NCBI GenBank assembly: GCA_947627315.1 | Contig: CANQVN010000003.1 | Span: 1 to 45,117, forward strand | DNA length: 45,117 nucleotides | Source: an uncultured Clostridia bacterium | Lineage (GTDB): Bacteria > Bacillota > Clostridia > Oscillospirales > QAKW01 | Direction of reading: 5' to 3' | Part shown: piece after piece, positions 15,027 through 27,648 of the stretch | How the letters are laid out: every line of letters begins with the position of its first letter | Position numbering within the stretch: the stretch's first letter is position 1 | Position numbers and translations under genes: made by a program | The notes under the pieces: generated by a model | What the model was told of the DNA's origin: nothing | What the model saw: only the letters and a program-made list of their open reading frames with translations | Databases searched by the model: none

Positions 15027-17084
15027 ATGTCATATACCGAATGGAATATAAAAAAACAGAGCGAGAGCAGCATAAGGGCGCTGTCTTCCGCTGTCGGCTG
15101 CGGGCAAACCGCCGCATATCTTTTACTTAACAGAAAAATTTCCGACCCTGACGCGGCGCGCCGCTTTTTAAATCCCGACAGCGAGCGCCTGCACGCCCCG
15201 TTTTTGATGCCGGATATGAAAGCCGCGGCAAATAGAATTATTAAAGCCGTGAATGACGGTGAGAAAATATGTATTTACGGCGATTATGACGTTGACGGCA
15301 TCACCTCTGTAAGCGTATTATATCTATACCTGAAGCATTTCACGGACAATGTGACCTATTTTATACCCGACAGGTTTTCGCACGGCTACGGCGTAAACGA
15401 GGACGCTGTAAACGAAATTGCGAAAGATGGATGCAAGCTTATCGTCACGGTTGACACGGGCATAACGGCGTTAGGCGAGGTCAAGGCGGCGGTAAGGCTT
15501 GGAATAGACTTTGTTGTGACAGACCATCACGAGTGTCAAAATGAGCTTCCGCCCGCCACCGCTGTAGTTAACCCGAAACGTACCGACAGCACATATCCTT
15601 TCAAGTCGCTTGCGGGCGTAGGCGTGGTATACAAGCTCATAACGGCGCTTGACAGTCTGCTCGGCGTCGATTTAAAAGATGAAAATATCGACCTTGTCGC
15701 GATAGGCACCATCGCAGATATTATGTCGCTTACGGACGAGAACAGAAAAATTGTCTTTACAGGGCTTGAAAAAATGGCAAAGAGTCCTAATATGGGTCTT
15801 AAAAAGCTTATTGATTTATGTTCAAACGGACAGATAAACTCAGCGTCGGTAGGCTTTACGATAGCTCCGCGAATAAATGCCGCGGGACGGATGGCAAGCG
15901 CGCATTCGGCTGTTATGCTGTTTATCTCAAGTTCGGAAAGCGAGGCTGAGGAAATAGCCAAATATCTCTGTGATCTCAACAGTGAGCGGCAAAGGATAGA
16001 GGCAAGCATATATGAGCAGGCAATAGACATAATTGAAACGCACGACCTTGACAGGCGGTGCAGCGTACTTGTACTGTGGAAAGAGGGCTGGCACAACGGA
16101 GTTATCGGCATCGTAGCGTCTAAGCTTAAAGAAAAATACCATAAGCCCGTGGTTCTGTTTTCGGTCGAAGAGCGCGCGAAAGGCTCGGCGCGCAGCCTTG
16201 AGTCGTTCAATATTTTCGATGCGTTTGACAGTATGAAGGACACCTTAATCCGATACGGCGGGCATAAATATGCCGCGGGCGTGCTTGTCGAAAATTACAG
16301 GCTTTACGAGCTGCGTGACAGACTCTGCGCCAGATTTGACGGCATGGCGGATAAGATGCACGCGCCCTATATCGACGTTGAATGCGTTATAACCGAAAAA
16401 CAGCTTAATATCAAAACCGTGTCGGAAATATCAAGACTCCAGCCGTTTGGCAAGGATAACGACGTGCCTCTTTTCTGCATTCGCGGCGCAAAGATAGCCT
16501 TTGCCGCGCCGACTGTCAACAACAGGCATTTAAGGCTGAAGCTTGACATAAACGGTAAAAGCGTGACCTGCTTTTATTTCGGGGTCAGCGAAAACGAGTT
16601 TGATTACCGTGAGGGTGATATTGTCGATATAGTCTGCGAGATGTGCGAAAACGAGTATAAAAACACCAAAAGCGTCCAGCTCATCGTCCGCGATATGCGT
16701 CTTCCGCGGCGGCAGCTTGAAGCAAACAAAAACAGGCGGATTTTCTGCGACAGGTCAAACGACATTATACCGTCGATGCTCCCGTCGCGCGACGATATCG
16801 GCAAGGTGTATAAATACATATCACACAGCGTCTCCTTAGGCAAAACAAACTTTAACCTTGATAATATAAAGAGTATAATTTGCAAAAAAAACGCCGTGAA
16901 TATGAACTACGAGCAAATTTATTTTTCTGTAAAAATTCTTCTTGAGCTTGAAATAGTTTCGGGTTTTATAGACGATGAGACACTCATAGTGACAGACGTG
17001 CCTTGCGGCTTAAAAGTGTCTCTTTACGACTCAAAACTGCTTATGAGCGCATATGAAAAGGCCGGTGTAGAATTTGGAAATTGA
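15027..17084 (+). CDS. recJ: Single-stranded-DNA 5' exonuclease RecJ
   Basis: A 685-residue DHH-family exonuclease acting in recombination and repair. The metal site is visible as D86-Y-D88-V-D90-G in YGDYDVDGIT and D166-H167-H168 in VVTDHHECQ. The DHHA1 motif is RYGGHKYAAG. An OB-like domain and a C-terminal extension of about 120 residues follow. GGAG lies 7-8 bases before the ATG. The gene's last 11 bases overlap the start of rel. Confidence 0.94.
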   Translation: MSYTEWNIKKQSESSIRALSSAVGCGQTAAYLLLNRKISDPDAARRFLNPDSERLHAPFLMPDMKAAANRIIKAVNDGEKICIYGDYDVDGITSVSVLYLYLKHFTDNVTYFIPDRFSHGYGVNEDAVNEIAKDGCKLIVTVDTGITALGEVKAAVRLGIDFVVTDHHECQNELPPATAVVNPKRTDSTYPFKSLAGVGVVYKLITALDSLLGVDLKDENIDLVAIGTIADIMSLTDENRKIVFTGLEKMAKSPNMGLKKLIDLCSNGQINSASVGFTIAPRINAAGRMASAHSAVMLFISSSESEAEEIAKYLCDLNSERQRIEASIYEQAIDIIETHDLDRRCSVLVLWKEGWHNGVIGIVASKLKEKYHKPVVLFSVEERAKGSARSLESFNIFDAFDSMKDTLIRYGGHKYAAGVLVENYRLYELRDRLCARFDGMADKMHAPYIDVECVITEKQLNIKTVSEISRLQPFGKDNDVPLFCIRGAKIAFAAPTVNNRHLRLKLDINGKSVTCFYFGVSENEFDYREGDIVDIVCEMCENEYKNTKSVQLIVRDMRLPRRQLEANKNRRIFCDRSNDIIPSMLPSRDDIGKVYKYISHSVSLGKTNFNLDNIKSIICKKNAVNMNYEQIYFSVKILLELEIVSGFIDDETLIVTDVPCGLKVSLYDSKLLMSAYEKAGVEFGN

Positions 17085-19245
17085 AGAAAAAGCATTTGCA
17101 GAGCTTACAAAGCTGCTTGATACTTCCGATAAATTTTATAACAGAGAACTGATTACAAAAGCGTATGAGTTTGCCCGCAGCCAGCACGCGGGTCAATTCA
17201 GGCAGTCGGGCGAACCGTATGTCTGTCATCCGATAGAGGTCGCCAAAATCATAGCATCCCTCGGCTTTGACAGCGACAGCATCGTAGCCTCTCTTTTACA
17301 CGACGTTGTAGAGGATACCGACGTCACGCTTTCAAGCCTTAAAGCAAGCTTTGGCGATGAGGTCGCGTCTCTTGTCGACGGGGTTACAAAGCTTGGCAAA
17401 ATCGCCTACTCCTCGAAAGAGGAGCAACAGATGGAATATATGCGGAAAATGTTCTTTGCCATGGCAAACGACATTCGTGTTATTGTCATAAAGCTTGCCG
17501 ACAGGCTTCATAATATGCGCACGCTGGACGCCTGCGACAAGGACAAACAGCTGCGTATATCGCTTGAAACGCTTGAAATTTTCGCACCGCTCTCTCACCG
17601 TCTCGGTATGCGTCAGATGAAGGTCGAGCTTGAGGATACGTCTCTCAAATATCTTGACCCTGTCGGCTACGATATGATAAAAACATATCTTGAAAACACT
17701 ACCGACGACAAAAACAGATTTATAAACAGCATATGCGAGCAGATTAAAAAAAGGCTCGATGAATATTCGCTTAATTTCAAGCTCGAACACAGAATAAAGC
17801 ATATTTTCAGTATATATAAAAAGGTTTTCACACAAAACAAGTCGTTTGAGGAGCTTTACGATATCTATGCCTTTAGAATAATATGTGACAGCGTCAACGA
17901 CTGCTATTATATCTTAGGGCTTGTCCACGACCTGTTTAACCCCATCCCGGGCAGGTTCAAGGACTATATTTCAACGCCAAAGCCCAATATGTATCAGTCT
18001 CTCCACACGACTGTTATCGGTAAGGACGGTATTCCGTTTGAGATACAGATACGGACGTGGGATATGCACCGGACAGCGGAATTTGGCATAGCGGCGCACT
18101 GGAAATATAAAGACAACGTATCAAAGAGCAACGTCGAGTTTGACTCAAAGCTCACCTGGGTCAGAAATATTCTCGAAACACAGGAGGATATATCGGGTAC
18201 AGAGGATTTACTAAAGTCGCTTAAAGTCGATTTGTTCAGCGACGAGGTGTTTGTTTTCACGCCGAAGGGCGACGTTATAAATCTGCCTGCCGACTCTATT
18301 GTCATAGATTTTGCATATGCAATTCACAGCGCCGTCGGAAACAGAATGATAGGCGCCAAGGTAAACGGAAAAATCGTCAACCTTGACTATACGTTGTCAA
18401 ACGGCGACATTGTGGAGATAATAACAACCTCTTCTCCCAATCACGGACCGTCCCGCAACTGGCTCAAAATGGTGCATACAAACGAGGCGCGAAGTAAAAT
18501 ACGCCAGTGGTTTAAAAAGGAACGCCGCGACGAAAACATCAGCGAGGGCGTGTCGGCGATTGAGTATGAGCTAAAAAGCCTCGGCGTGTCGCTGAGCGAC
18601 CCTGTAACGGACGAGCAGCTTTTAAACATCAGCGAGAGCATGCATTTTTCCGATATCGACGATATGTACGCCGCTGTGGGTTACGGCGGTGCGTCGGCGC
18701 AGAAAATAGCTGTGAAAGTGCGCGATATGCTCGCCCGAATCAGGACGGCGGACGAGCCGAAAATCACGCCGCTTCGCAAAAAACGTATGAGTACCGGCGG
18801 CGTTTCGGTTGAAGGAATTGACAATTGCCTTATCAAATTTGCAAAGTGCTGCAATCCGCTGCCGGGGGATTTCATTGTCGGATTTATAACAAAGGGCTAC
18901 GGCGTGTCGATACACAATATCAACTGTCCGAACGCCCGCCGAGGGCTTGAAACGGAGCCTGACAGATGGCTCAAAGCAAGCTGGGACTCCGGCAGTGAAA
19001 AGAAATATTTTACCGCCACTATTCTCGTCGAGGCGCGCAAGGCGGTGGGGCTTATGGCAAAAATCACGTCGGCTCTTGCAGATATGAAGGTGAGCGTAAC
19101 CAACTTCAACGCGCACGATAACGGCGACGACACCGTCAGCGCAAGCATCACGATGGACGTTAAAAACGTCGATCATCTCAACTTTATCATAGCAAAGCTC
19201 AAAAAGAACAAGCTTGTAAACAACATCGAGCGTACAAGCACATAG
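17074..19245 (+). CDS. rel: Bifunctional (p)ppGpp synthetase/hydrolase
   Basis: A 723-residue long-form Rel protein. The order is an HD hydrolase domain (HPIEVAKIIASLGFDSD; SLLHDVVEDTDV), the synthetase domain (ELYDIYAFRIIC; KPNMYQSLHTTV), TGS (DEVFVFTPKGDVINLP), a zinc/helical region with CCNPLPGDFIVGF, and a C-terminal ACT domain. It makes and degrades the starvation alarmone and binds stalled ribosomes. The only plausible start is a TTG overlapping the recJ stop, which implies translational coupling; no in-frame ATG precedes the HD domain. Confidence 0.95.
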   Translation: MEIEEKAFAELTKLLDTSDKFYNRELITKAYEFARSQHAGQFRQSGEPYVCHPIEVAKIIASLGFDSDSIVASLLHDVVEDTDVTLSSLKASFGDEVASLVDGVTKLGKIAYSSKEEQQMEYMRKMFFAMANDIRVIVIKLADRLHNMRTLDACDKDKQLRISLETLEIFAPLSHRLGMRQMKVELEDTSLKYLDPVGYDMIKTYLENTTDDKNRFINSICEQIKKRLDEYSLNFKLEHRIKHIFSIYKKVFTQNKSFEELYDIYAFRIICDSVNDCYYILGLVHDLFNPIPGRFKDYISTPKPNMYQSLHTTVIGKDGIPFEIQIRTWDMHRTAEFGIAAHWKYKDNVSKSNVEFDSKLTWVRNILETQEDISGTEDLLKSLKVDLFSDEVFVFTPKGDVINLPADSIVIDFAYAIHSAVGNRMIGAKVNGKIVNLDYTLSNGDIVEIITTSSPNHGPSRNWLKMVHTNEARSKIRQWFKKERRDENISEGVSAIEYELKSLGVSLSDPVTDEQLLNISESMHFSDIDDMYAAVGYGGASAQKIAVKVRDMLARIRTADEPKITPLRKKRMSTGGVSVEGIDNCLIKFAKCCNPLPGDFIVGFITKGYGVSIHNINCPNARRGLETEPDRWLKASWDSGSEKKYFTATILVEARKAVGLMAKITSALADMKVSVTNFNAHDNGDDTVSASITMDVKNVDHLNFIIAKLKKNKLVNNIERTST

Positions 19246-19255
19246 AGGAGATTAA

Positions 19256-19702
19256 ATGAGAGCTGTATGTCAGCGCGTCAATGACGCTGTTTTATACGAA
19301 AGCGGAAATGAAATTTCCGGAATAGGGCAGGGGCTTTTGGTCTACGTCGGATTCAGCGATTGCGATAACGAACAGACTGTCGAAAAGGCGCTTAAAAAGC
19401 TGTGTGGACTGCGTGTTTTTTCAGACGGGGAGGGGAAGCTCAATCTTTCTCTTGGCGATATCGGCGGTCAGATGCTTTTTGTCTCAAATTTCACACTGTA
19501 TGGCGAATGTTCACGCGGCTATCGTCCCTCTTTCATCAAAAGCGCGAAATTTGAGCCTGCCAAAAGACTGTATGATTTCAGCCTCGATTATATCAGACGA
19601 CGCGGGGTAGAGGTAAAGCCGTGCGTTTTCGGCGGAGATATGGAAATCAAATCGACCGCAAGCGGACCGGTAAACATAATTATTGACAGCGAGGAACTGT
19701 GA
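19256..19702 (+). CDS. dtd: D-aminoacyl-tRNA deacylase
   Basis: A 148-residue Dtd that removes D-amino acids from tRNA. The family motif SQFTLYG is SNFTLYG here, and the second motif, usually NxGPVT, reads ASGPVNI. The Gly-Pro pair that forms the cross-subunit pocket is kept. GGAG precedes the ATG. It follows rel by 10 bases, which is a common Firmicute arrangement. Confidence 0.93.
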   Translation: MRAVCQRVNDAVLYESGNEISGIGQGLLVYVGFSDCDNEQTVEKALKKLCGLRVFSDGEGKLNLSLGDIGGQMLFVSNFTLYGECSRGYRPSFIKSAKFEPAKRLYDFSLDYIRRRGVEVKPCVFGGDMEIKSTASGPVNIIIDSEEL

Positions 19703-20331
19703 TGTTAAAGATATATTCCCTTGTTTTTGGCGGCGCATACTGCAACTGCTATATTGTCTGCGACAGTGAAAGAAACGACGCGATTGTGATTGACCCCGGC
19801 GCAAATTTTCAAAAAATAGACGCAAAGCTTTGCGAGCACAGCTTAACGCCGAAGCATATTTTTCTCACACACGCGCATTATGACCATATCGGCGCGGTTG
19901 ACGCGCTTTGTGACAAATACGGGTGCGATATTTTTGTTGGCAAGAACGATTTGCCGTTGCTTTCCAGCCCCGAGCTTAATTTTTCGGCGCACCACGACAG
20001 ACAAATCACCGTAAAAAACGATAATATAACCGCCGTTTGCGACGAAAAAAAGACGCTGTGCGGGATTGATTTTTTATTTATCACAACTCCCGGGCATACA
20101 AACGGCTCTGTTTGTATAAAAGCGGAAAATACGCTTTTTACAGGCGACACTCTGTTTTACCGTTCTGTCGGAAACGATTTTCCGCCCTACGGCGACTTTG
20201 AAAAAGAGCTGAGCTCGATAAAAAACAAGCTGTATACGATAGAAAGCGACTGCGTCTGTCTGCCGGGTCACGGCATGAGTACGACGCTTGATGCCGAGCG
20301 CCGTGAAAACCCCTATGTCAGAATGAGCTGA
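19702..20331 (+). CDS. MBL-fold hydrolase (glyoxalase II-like)
   Basis: A 209-residue metallo-beta-lactamase-fold protein. Metal ligands are in THAHYDHIGAVD, TPGHTNGSV, FTGDTLF and LPGHG. Family members act as hydroxyacylglutathione or other thioester hydrolases; the natural substrate is unknown. The ATG overlaps the dtd stop (TGATG). A GTG one codon upstream is possible but less likely. Confidence 0.9.
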   Translation: MLKIYSLVFGGAYCNCYIVCDSERNDAIVIDPGANFQKIDAKLCEHSLTPKHIFLTHAHYDHIGAVDALCDKYGCDIFVGKNDLPLLSSPELNFSAHHDRQITVKNDNITAVCDEKKTLCGIDFLFITTPGHTNGSVCIKAENTLFTGDTLFYRSVGNDFPPYGDFEKELSSIKNKLYTIESDCVCLPGHGMSTTLDAERRENPYVRMS

Positions 20332-20332
20332 T

Positions 20333-24265
<3,933 letters not shown>

Positions 24266-24348
24266 AAAAGCGACCTTTCCGCCACCGTTTGCTTTTATCC
24301 ATTATAGAAAAAACATAATTCAAAATCAATGAAATTTCAAAAAAGACT

Positions 24349-24376
24349 TGATATTTTTTACAGTATCGGATAAACT
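24349..24376 (+). promoter_or_regulatory. Promoter of tRNA-Asn
   Basis: TTGATA (24349-24354) and TAAACT (24371-24376) with a 16-bp spacer, 14 bases before the mature 5' end. Confidence 0.55.
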
Positions 24377-24390
24377 TATAGAGTAGATAT

Positions 24391-24466
24391 TCCTCCTTAG
24401 CTCAGTTGGTAGAGCATGCGGCTGTTAACCGCAGGGTCGTTGGTTCGAGTCCAACAGGGGGAGCCA
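24391..24466 (+). tRNA. tRNA-Asn (GTT)
   Basis: A standard 76-base cloverleaf with the CCA end encoded. The acceptor arms TCCTCCT and AGGGGGA pair with one G-T. The D arm has AGCTCAGTTGGTAGAGC, the T loop has GGTTCGAGTCC, and the anticodon GTT is at 24424-24426 within CTGTTAA. A terminator follows directly. Confidence 0.97.
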
Positions 24467-24497
24467 AAATCGGCAAGACTTTTGTCTTGCCGATTTT
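24466..24497 (+). terminator. Intrinsic terminator after tRNA-Asn
   Basis: AAAATCGGCAAGAC pairs with GTCTTGCCGATTTT (14 bp, 4-base loop). T's follow. Confidence 0.9.
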
Positions 24498-24512
24498 ACT
24501 TTTTAAAAAATC

Positions 24513-24564
24513 TTGACATTATAACTCTAATGTGTTAGACTGTGTGTACTCTACAACATTAGAG
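24513..24564 (+). promoter_or_regulatory. Autoregulated promoter/operator of the BlaI-M56 pair
   Basis: TTGACA (24513-24518) and TAGACT (24536-24541) have a 17-bp spacer. Two dyads lie on the promoter. TCTAA-4-TTAGA (24526-24539) covers the spacer and -10 box. CTCTA-6-TAGAG (24549-24564) covers the start region. TGTA-CTC-TACA (24545-24555) overlaps the second. Together the outer halves form CTCTAATGT...ACATTAGAG. BlaI/MecI repressors bind such TACA/TGTA-containing dyads as dimers, so the repressor below is the likely ligand. Confidence 0.7.
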
Positions 24565-24573
24565 GAGGATTTT

Positions 24574-24945
24574 ATGGACACGCCGAAGATATTTGAAAGC
24601 GAATACCGTTTTTGCCTTATATTGTGGGAAAATGAGCCTGTAAAAAGCAGCAGGCTTGTGGAGCTTTGCAGCAAAAAGCTTGGCTGGAAGCCGACAACCA
24701 CATATACGGTTATCAAGCGCCTGTCACAGCGGGGAGTGCTGAAAAACGAAAACACTGTCGTCACTTCTCTTGTGAGCAAAGAACAGGTTCAAACTGCCGA
24801 GCTTGATAATATGCTTGAAAAAACATTTGAAGGCTCTCTGCCTGCGTTTATAGCCGCTTTTGCAAAGCGGCGCGGACTTTCTGCCGACGAGATTGACGCG
24901 GTGCAGAAAATGATTGACCGACACAGAGAAGGGGAGTCAAAATGA
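24574..24945 (+). CDS. BlaI/MecI-family transcriptional repressor
   Basis: A 123-residue winged-helix repressor. The sequence SEYRFCLILWENEPVKSSRLVELCSKKLGWKPTTTYTVIKRLSQRGVL is the family DNA-binding domain (quoted residues: LGWKPTTTYTVIKRL recognition helix). The C-terminal half (SLPAFIAAF...AVQKMIDRHREG) is the dimerisation and protease-sensitive part. The ATG at 24574 has GAGGAGG 6 bases upstream; an earlier in-frame ATG-like codon lies in the operator. It overlaps the M56 gene by 4 bases. Confidence 0.9.
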   Translation: MDTPKIFESEYRFCLILWENEPVKSSRLVELCSKKLGWKPTTTYTVIKRLSQRGVLKNENTVVTSLVSKEQVQTAELDNMLEKTFEGSLPAFIAAFAKRRGLSADEIDAVQKMIDRHREGESK

Positions 24946-26378
24946 GCGGATTATTTCTTAAAGCCGTTAATATTAGCATTTCAGCCGGATGGATTGTTGC
25001 CGCCGTATCGGTACTGAGGCTGCTGATGAAAAAAGCTCCGAAATGGACGATTGTTTTGCTGTGGGGCATTGTTGCAGTGCGTCTTATATGTCCGTTTAAC
25101 ATCGAAAGCAAAATCAGCCTTATACCGAGCGCGGAGACGATAAGCCCTGAAATTATGACGGATAAAACGCCGGAGATAAACACAGGGATATCGTTTTTAA
25201 ACGACGCGGTAAATCCGTTTATAAGCGGCTCACTTTCTCCAGACCCGTCGGACAGTGCGAGTCCGCTGCAAATATGGATACCTGTTTTTTCCGTCGTATG
25301 GGCGGCGGGCATTGCCGCGATGCTGATATACGCAGCTGTAAGCTTTCTGCGAATAAAGCGAAAAGTTGCAACTGCGGTTTTACTTTGCGATAATATCTTT
25401 CAAAGCGAGAGCGTCGTATCGCCGTTTGTAATGGGGCTTATAAATCCAAAGATATTTTTACCGTTTGATATAAACGAGCAGAATATGGAATATGTCATCG
25501 CTCACGAAAGGGCGCACATCAGCCGTAAAGATTATTTGCTGAAGCCGCTCGGATTTTTGCTCCTTGCATATTATTGGTTCAACCCGCTCATCTGGCTCGG
25601 CTATGCGCTGTTTTGCCGCGACATTGAGCTTGCCTGTGATGAAAAGGTGATTAAGGAACTGGATAAAGCTCATCGAGCCGATTACTCTCAGGCGCTGCTG
25701 ACCCTCAGCATAAATCACCGAGTGATAACGGCTTGTCCGCTTGCTTTCGGAGAAGTGGGAATAAAAAGCAGAGTGAAATCTGTGCTGAGCTATAAAAAGC
25801 CCGCATTTTGGGTTATCACTACTGCCGTTATCGCGGGCGCTGCCGCGGCAGTTTGCTTGCTGACAAGCCCTATCACGCGGCATACAAAAATCAGCAGTGA
25901 ACTCAGCGTTTTTCTTGACGGACAGATTGCGGAACATCATCGCTCGTCTCAGACCGGCGATAACTTTATTGCCATTGATTACGAAATTTTAGATGTTAAC
26001 AACTCATCTGATGAAACGACGGTATATATGTGGGTTCTATATAGTGAATACAGCCTTAAAAACGGCGATATATGCTTTGAGGAAGGCGCACATACGCCCA
26101 CCGTTGTCACGGTAAAGCGCAGCGATACCATCGGTCATGCCGAAAAGCATTATGAGCTTGTCGAGTATTGGACGCCAAGAGACGGCACTTACTATGAGGG
26201 TGATATTAAAGCAAAATTCCCTTCACATTTGCGAAGCGATGCTTTTGACTCGCAAAAATATATTGATAAGCAGCAAGCATTTTGTGAACGCAGCGCGCGG
26301 GAATATTACGGTATTGCCGTATCGGACATAGGCGGCGCAGACAAACCGGGCTATCAAAAAACACAGCTTGTAAAATAA
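24942..26378 (+). CDS. BlaR1-like M56 metallopeptidase sensor
   Basis: A 478-residue membrane protease. It has N-terminal transmembrane helices, a cytosolic zinc protease domain with HERAH (in IAHERAHISRKDYLL) and the downstream glutamate in ELACDEKVIKEL, a last transmembrane helix (FWVITTAVIAGAAAAVCLL, about residues 285-305), and an outside domain of about 170 residues. In BlaR1 the outside domain binds beta-lactams; this one lacks SxxK/SxN/KTG motifs and does not resemble a penicillin-binding domain, so the signal differs. Activation would cleave the BlaI partner. No effector resistance gene follows, because a terminator closes the pair. Confidence 0.88.
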   Translation: MSGLFLKAVNISISAGWIVAAVSVLRLLMKKAPKWTIVLLWGIVAVRLICPFNIESKISLIPSAETISPEIMTDKTPEINTGISFLNDAVNPFISGSLSPDPSDSASPLQIWIPVFSVVWAAGIAAMLIYAAVSFLRIKRKVATAVLLCDNIFQSESVVSPFVMGLINPKIFLPFDINEQNMEYVIAHERAHISRKDYLLKPLGFLLLAYYWFNPLIWLGYALFCRDIELACDEKVIKELDKAHRADYSQALLTLSINHRVITACPLAFGEVGIKSRVKSVLSYKKPAFWVITTAVIAGAAAAVCLLTSPITRHTKISSELSVFLDGQIAEHHRSSQTGDNFIAIDYEILDVNNSSDETTVYMWVLYSEYSLKNGDICFEEGAHTPTVVTVKRSDTIGHAEKHYELVEYWTPRDGTYYEGDIKAKFPSHLRSDAFDSQKYIDKQQAFCERSAREYYGIAVSDIGGADKPGYQKTQLVK

Positions 26379-26379
26379 C

Positions 26380-26410
26380 AGCAAACCCGCCTTTGTCAGG
26401 CGGGTTTGCT
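26380..26410. terminator. Bidirectional terminator
   Basis: AGCAAACCCGCC (26380-26391) and GGCGGGTTTGCT (26399-26410) form a 12-bp stem between the M56 gene and the convergent recombinase gene. The flanks are only moderately T-rich. Confidence 0.75.
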
Positions 26411-26418
26411 ATATAAAT

Positions 26419-27396
26419 TCACTCGTTTTTTTCCTTATGCTTTATTTTTGAGACGGGATTGGCATTTACCGCGATTTTAACCTGTTCGCTGTCAACGTGG
26501 GTATATATCTGGGTTGTTCCGAGATTTTCATGCCCTAGTATTTGCTGCAAAACCCTTATATCAACGTTACCGTATTTGTGCATAAGCGTCGCCGCGGTGT
26601 GACGCAGCTTATGCGTCGAGTAGTTTTTATCGCCAAGCCCCGCTTTTTTCAGACAATTTTCAACGACATTCTGCACAGCTCTGCGGGAAATTCTGTTGCC
26701 GTTGCGGCTGATAAACAGCGCGTTTCGCGCGTCGGAATGAAGTCCGTCTCTCGGGCGCTCTTTTTTTATGTAATCGTCCAGTGCGTCAAGACAGCTCCGG
26801 TTGAGGTAGAGACTGCGCTGCTTGTTTCCTTTACCGGTAATTGTCAGATATTCATTACCAAGATCCGACAGATTTATTGACACAAGCTCCGATAATCGCA
26901 AGCCGCAGTTAAGAAACAACACAAGCATAGCGTAATCTCTTTTACTGTTTTTTCCATCTGTGGCATTCAGCAGCTGTTCGCATTCCTCAAGCGAAAGATG
27001 CTTTGGCAGCGTGTAGGGGAGGGAATTGTTCTCCAGATTTTCAACCGGATTTTGCACGTCAAAGCTTGATTTGTTGCTGAGAAACTTAAAAAAGACGTGT
27101 ATGCTGCAAATTTTACGATTGAGCGTTCGGTTATTGCAATTTTTAACCGATTTTAAGTAATACAGATACTCATATGTATCCTCAAGGGTAATTTGCTTTA
27201 TAAAATCAATATCAGCCTTGGCGGCGTCGACCTCCGATATCTCGCAGGAGAGCTTGTTTTTCATTTTATAAAGAAATTTAAGATACCCGCGGATATCAAG
27301 ATAGTATTCGTAAATGGTGTTTTTTGACTTTCCGTTAACAACGTCAAGGTAAAACAAAAAGTCTTTCACGGGTTTTGAAACGTCGTCGTAAGCCAC
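26419..27396 (-). CDS. Tyrosine recombinase (XerC/XerD-like)
   Basis: A 325-residue phage-integrase-family recombinase. The N-terminal SAM-like core-binding domain (about residues 5-110) precedes the catalytic domain. Catalytic residues are R167 (NCGLRLSEL), the beta-hairpin lysine (TGKGNKQRSL), HKLRH, the histidine in GHENLGTT, and nucleophile Y298 (TQIYTHV). The GTG at 27396 is chosen because GGCGGTG lies 6 bases upstream; a longer ATG start at 27435 has no ribosome site. It is a lone gene with no excisionase or other mobile genes next to it. It could be the chromosomal dimer-resolution enzyme or an orphan integrase. A perfect inverted repeat lies about 130 bases upstream. Confidence 0.88.
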   Translation of the reverse strand: MAYDDVSKPVKDFLFYLDVVNGKSKNTIYEYYLDIRGYLKFLYKMKNKLSCEISEVDAAKADIDFIKQITLEDTYEYLYYLKSVKNCNNRTLNRKICSIHVFFKFLSNKSSFDVQNPVENLENNSLPYTLPKHLSLEECEQLLNATDGKNSKRDYAMLVLFLNCGLRLSELVSINLSDLGNEYLTITGKGNKQRSLYLNRSCLDALDDYIKKERPRDGLHSDARNALFISRNGNRISRRAVQNVVENCLKKAGLGDKNYSTHKLRHTAATLMHKYGNVDIRVLQQILGHENLGTTQIYTHVDSEQVKIAVNANPVSKIKHKEKNE

Positions 27397-27524
27397 AAAA
27401 TTCACCGCCTTAATTTTATAATTATATTTTAACACCGTTTTATGAATTTTTCAATATTTCGTTGGCGGGGGAATTAAGACGTAAATATTTTTTATAAATT
27501 GCTTTCACCGATTTTGCAATATAT

Positions 27525-27558
27525 CCAACTGCACAAAATGAATATTTTGTGCAGTTGG
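27525..27558. repeat. Perfect 15-bp inverted repeat with 4-base loop
   Basis: CCAACTGCACAAAAT (27525-27539) and ATTTTGTGCAGTTGG (27544-27558) around GAAT. Neither flank has a T-tract; the right flank is purine-rich (GGGGGAGGAGG). The 209-base gap 27436-27644 that contains it holds no gene that I can see. It may be a recombination or protein-binding site, or a structured RNA. Confidence 0.85.
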
Positions 27559-27616
27559 GGGGAGGAGGAACGATTGTGGTTTAAGGGTGTTTATATAGTT
27601 AAGTGGTATTTTGATA

Positions 27617-27648
27617 AAATAAAAGGACTGTTGTTACAGTCCTTTTAT
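27617..27648 (-). terminator. Terminator of the HAD gene
   Basis: AAATAAAAGGACTGT and ACAGTCCTTTTATTT with a 4-base loop (27632-27635) form a symmetrical A/T-flanked hairpin at the stop of the minus-strand operon. Confidence 0.88.

Noticed and set aside
24391-24466. tRNA-Asn as an attachment site for the nearby tyrosine recombinase
   Set aside because: No partial tRNA copy is visible between 24466 and 27644 and there are no mobile genes between them.
26419-27435. ATG at 27435 as the recombinase start
   Set aside because: No ribosome site precedes it, while the GTG at 27396 has GGCGGTG 6 bases upstream and gives a length typical of Xer proteins.
27525-27558. Intrinsic terminator
   Set aside because: No T-tract follows on either strand, and a proper terminator for the HAD gene lies at 27617-27648.
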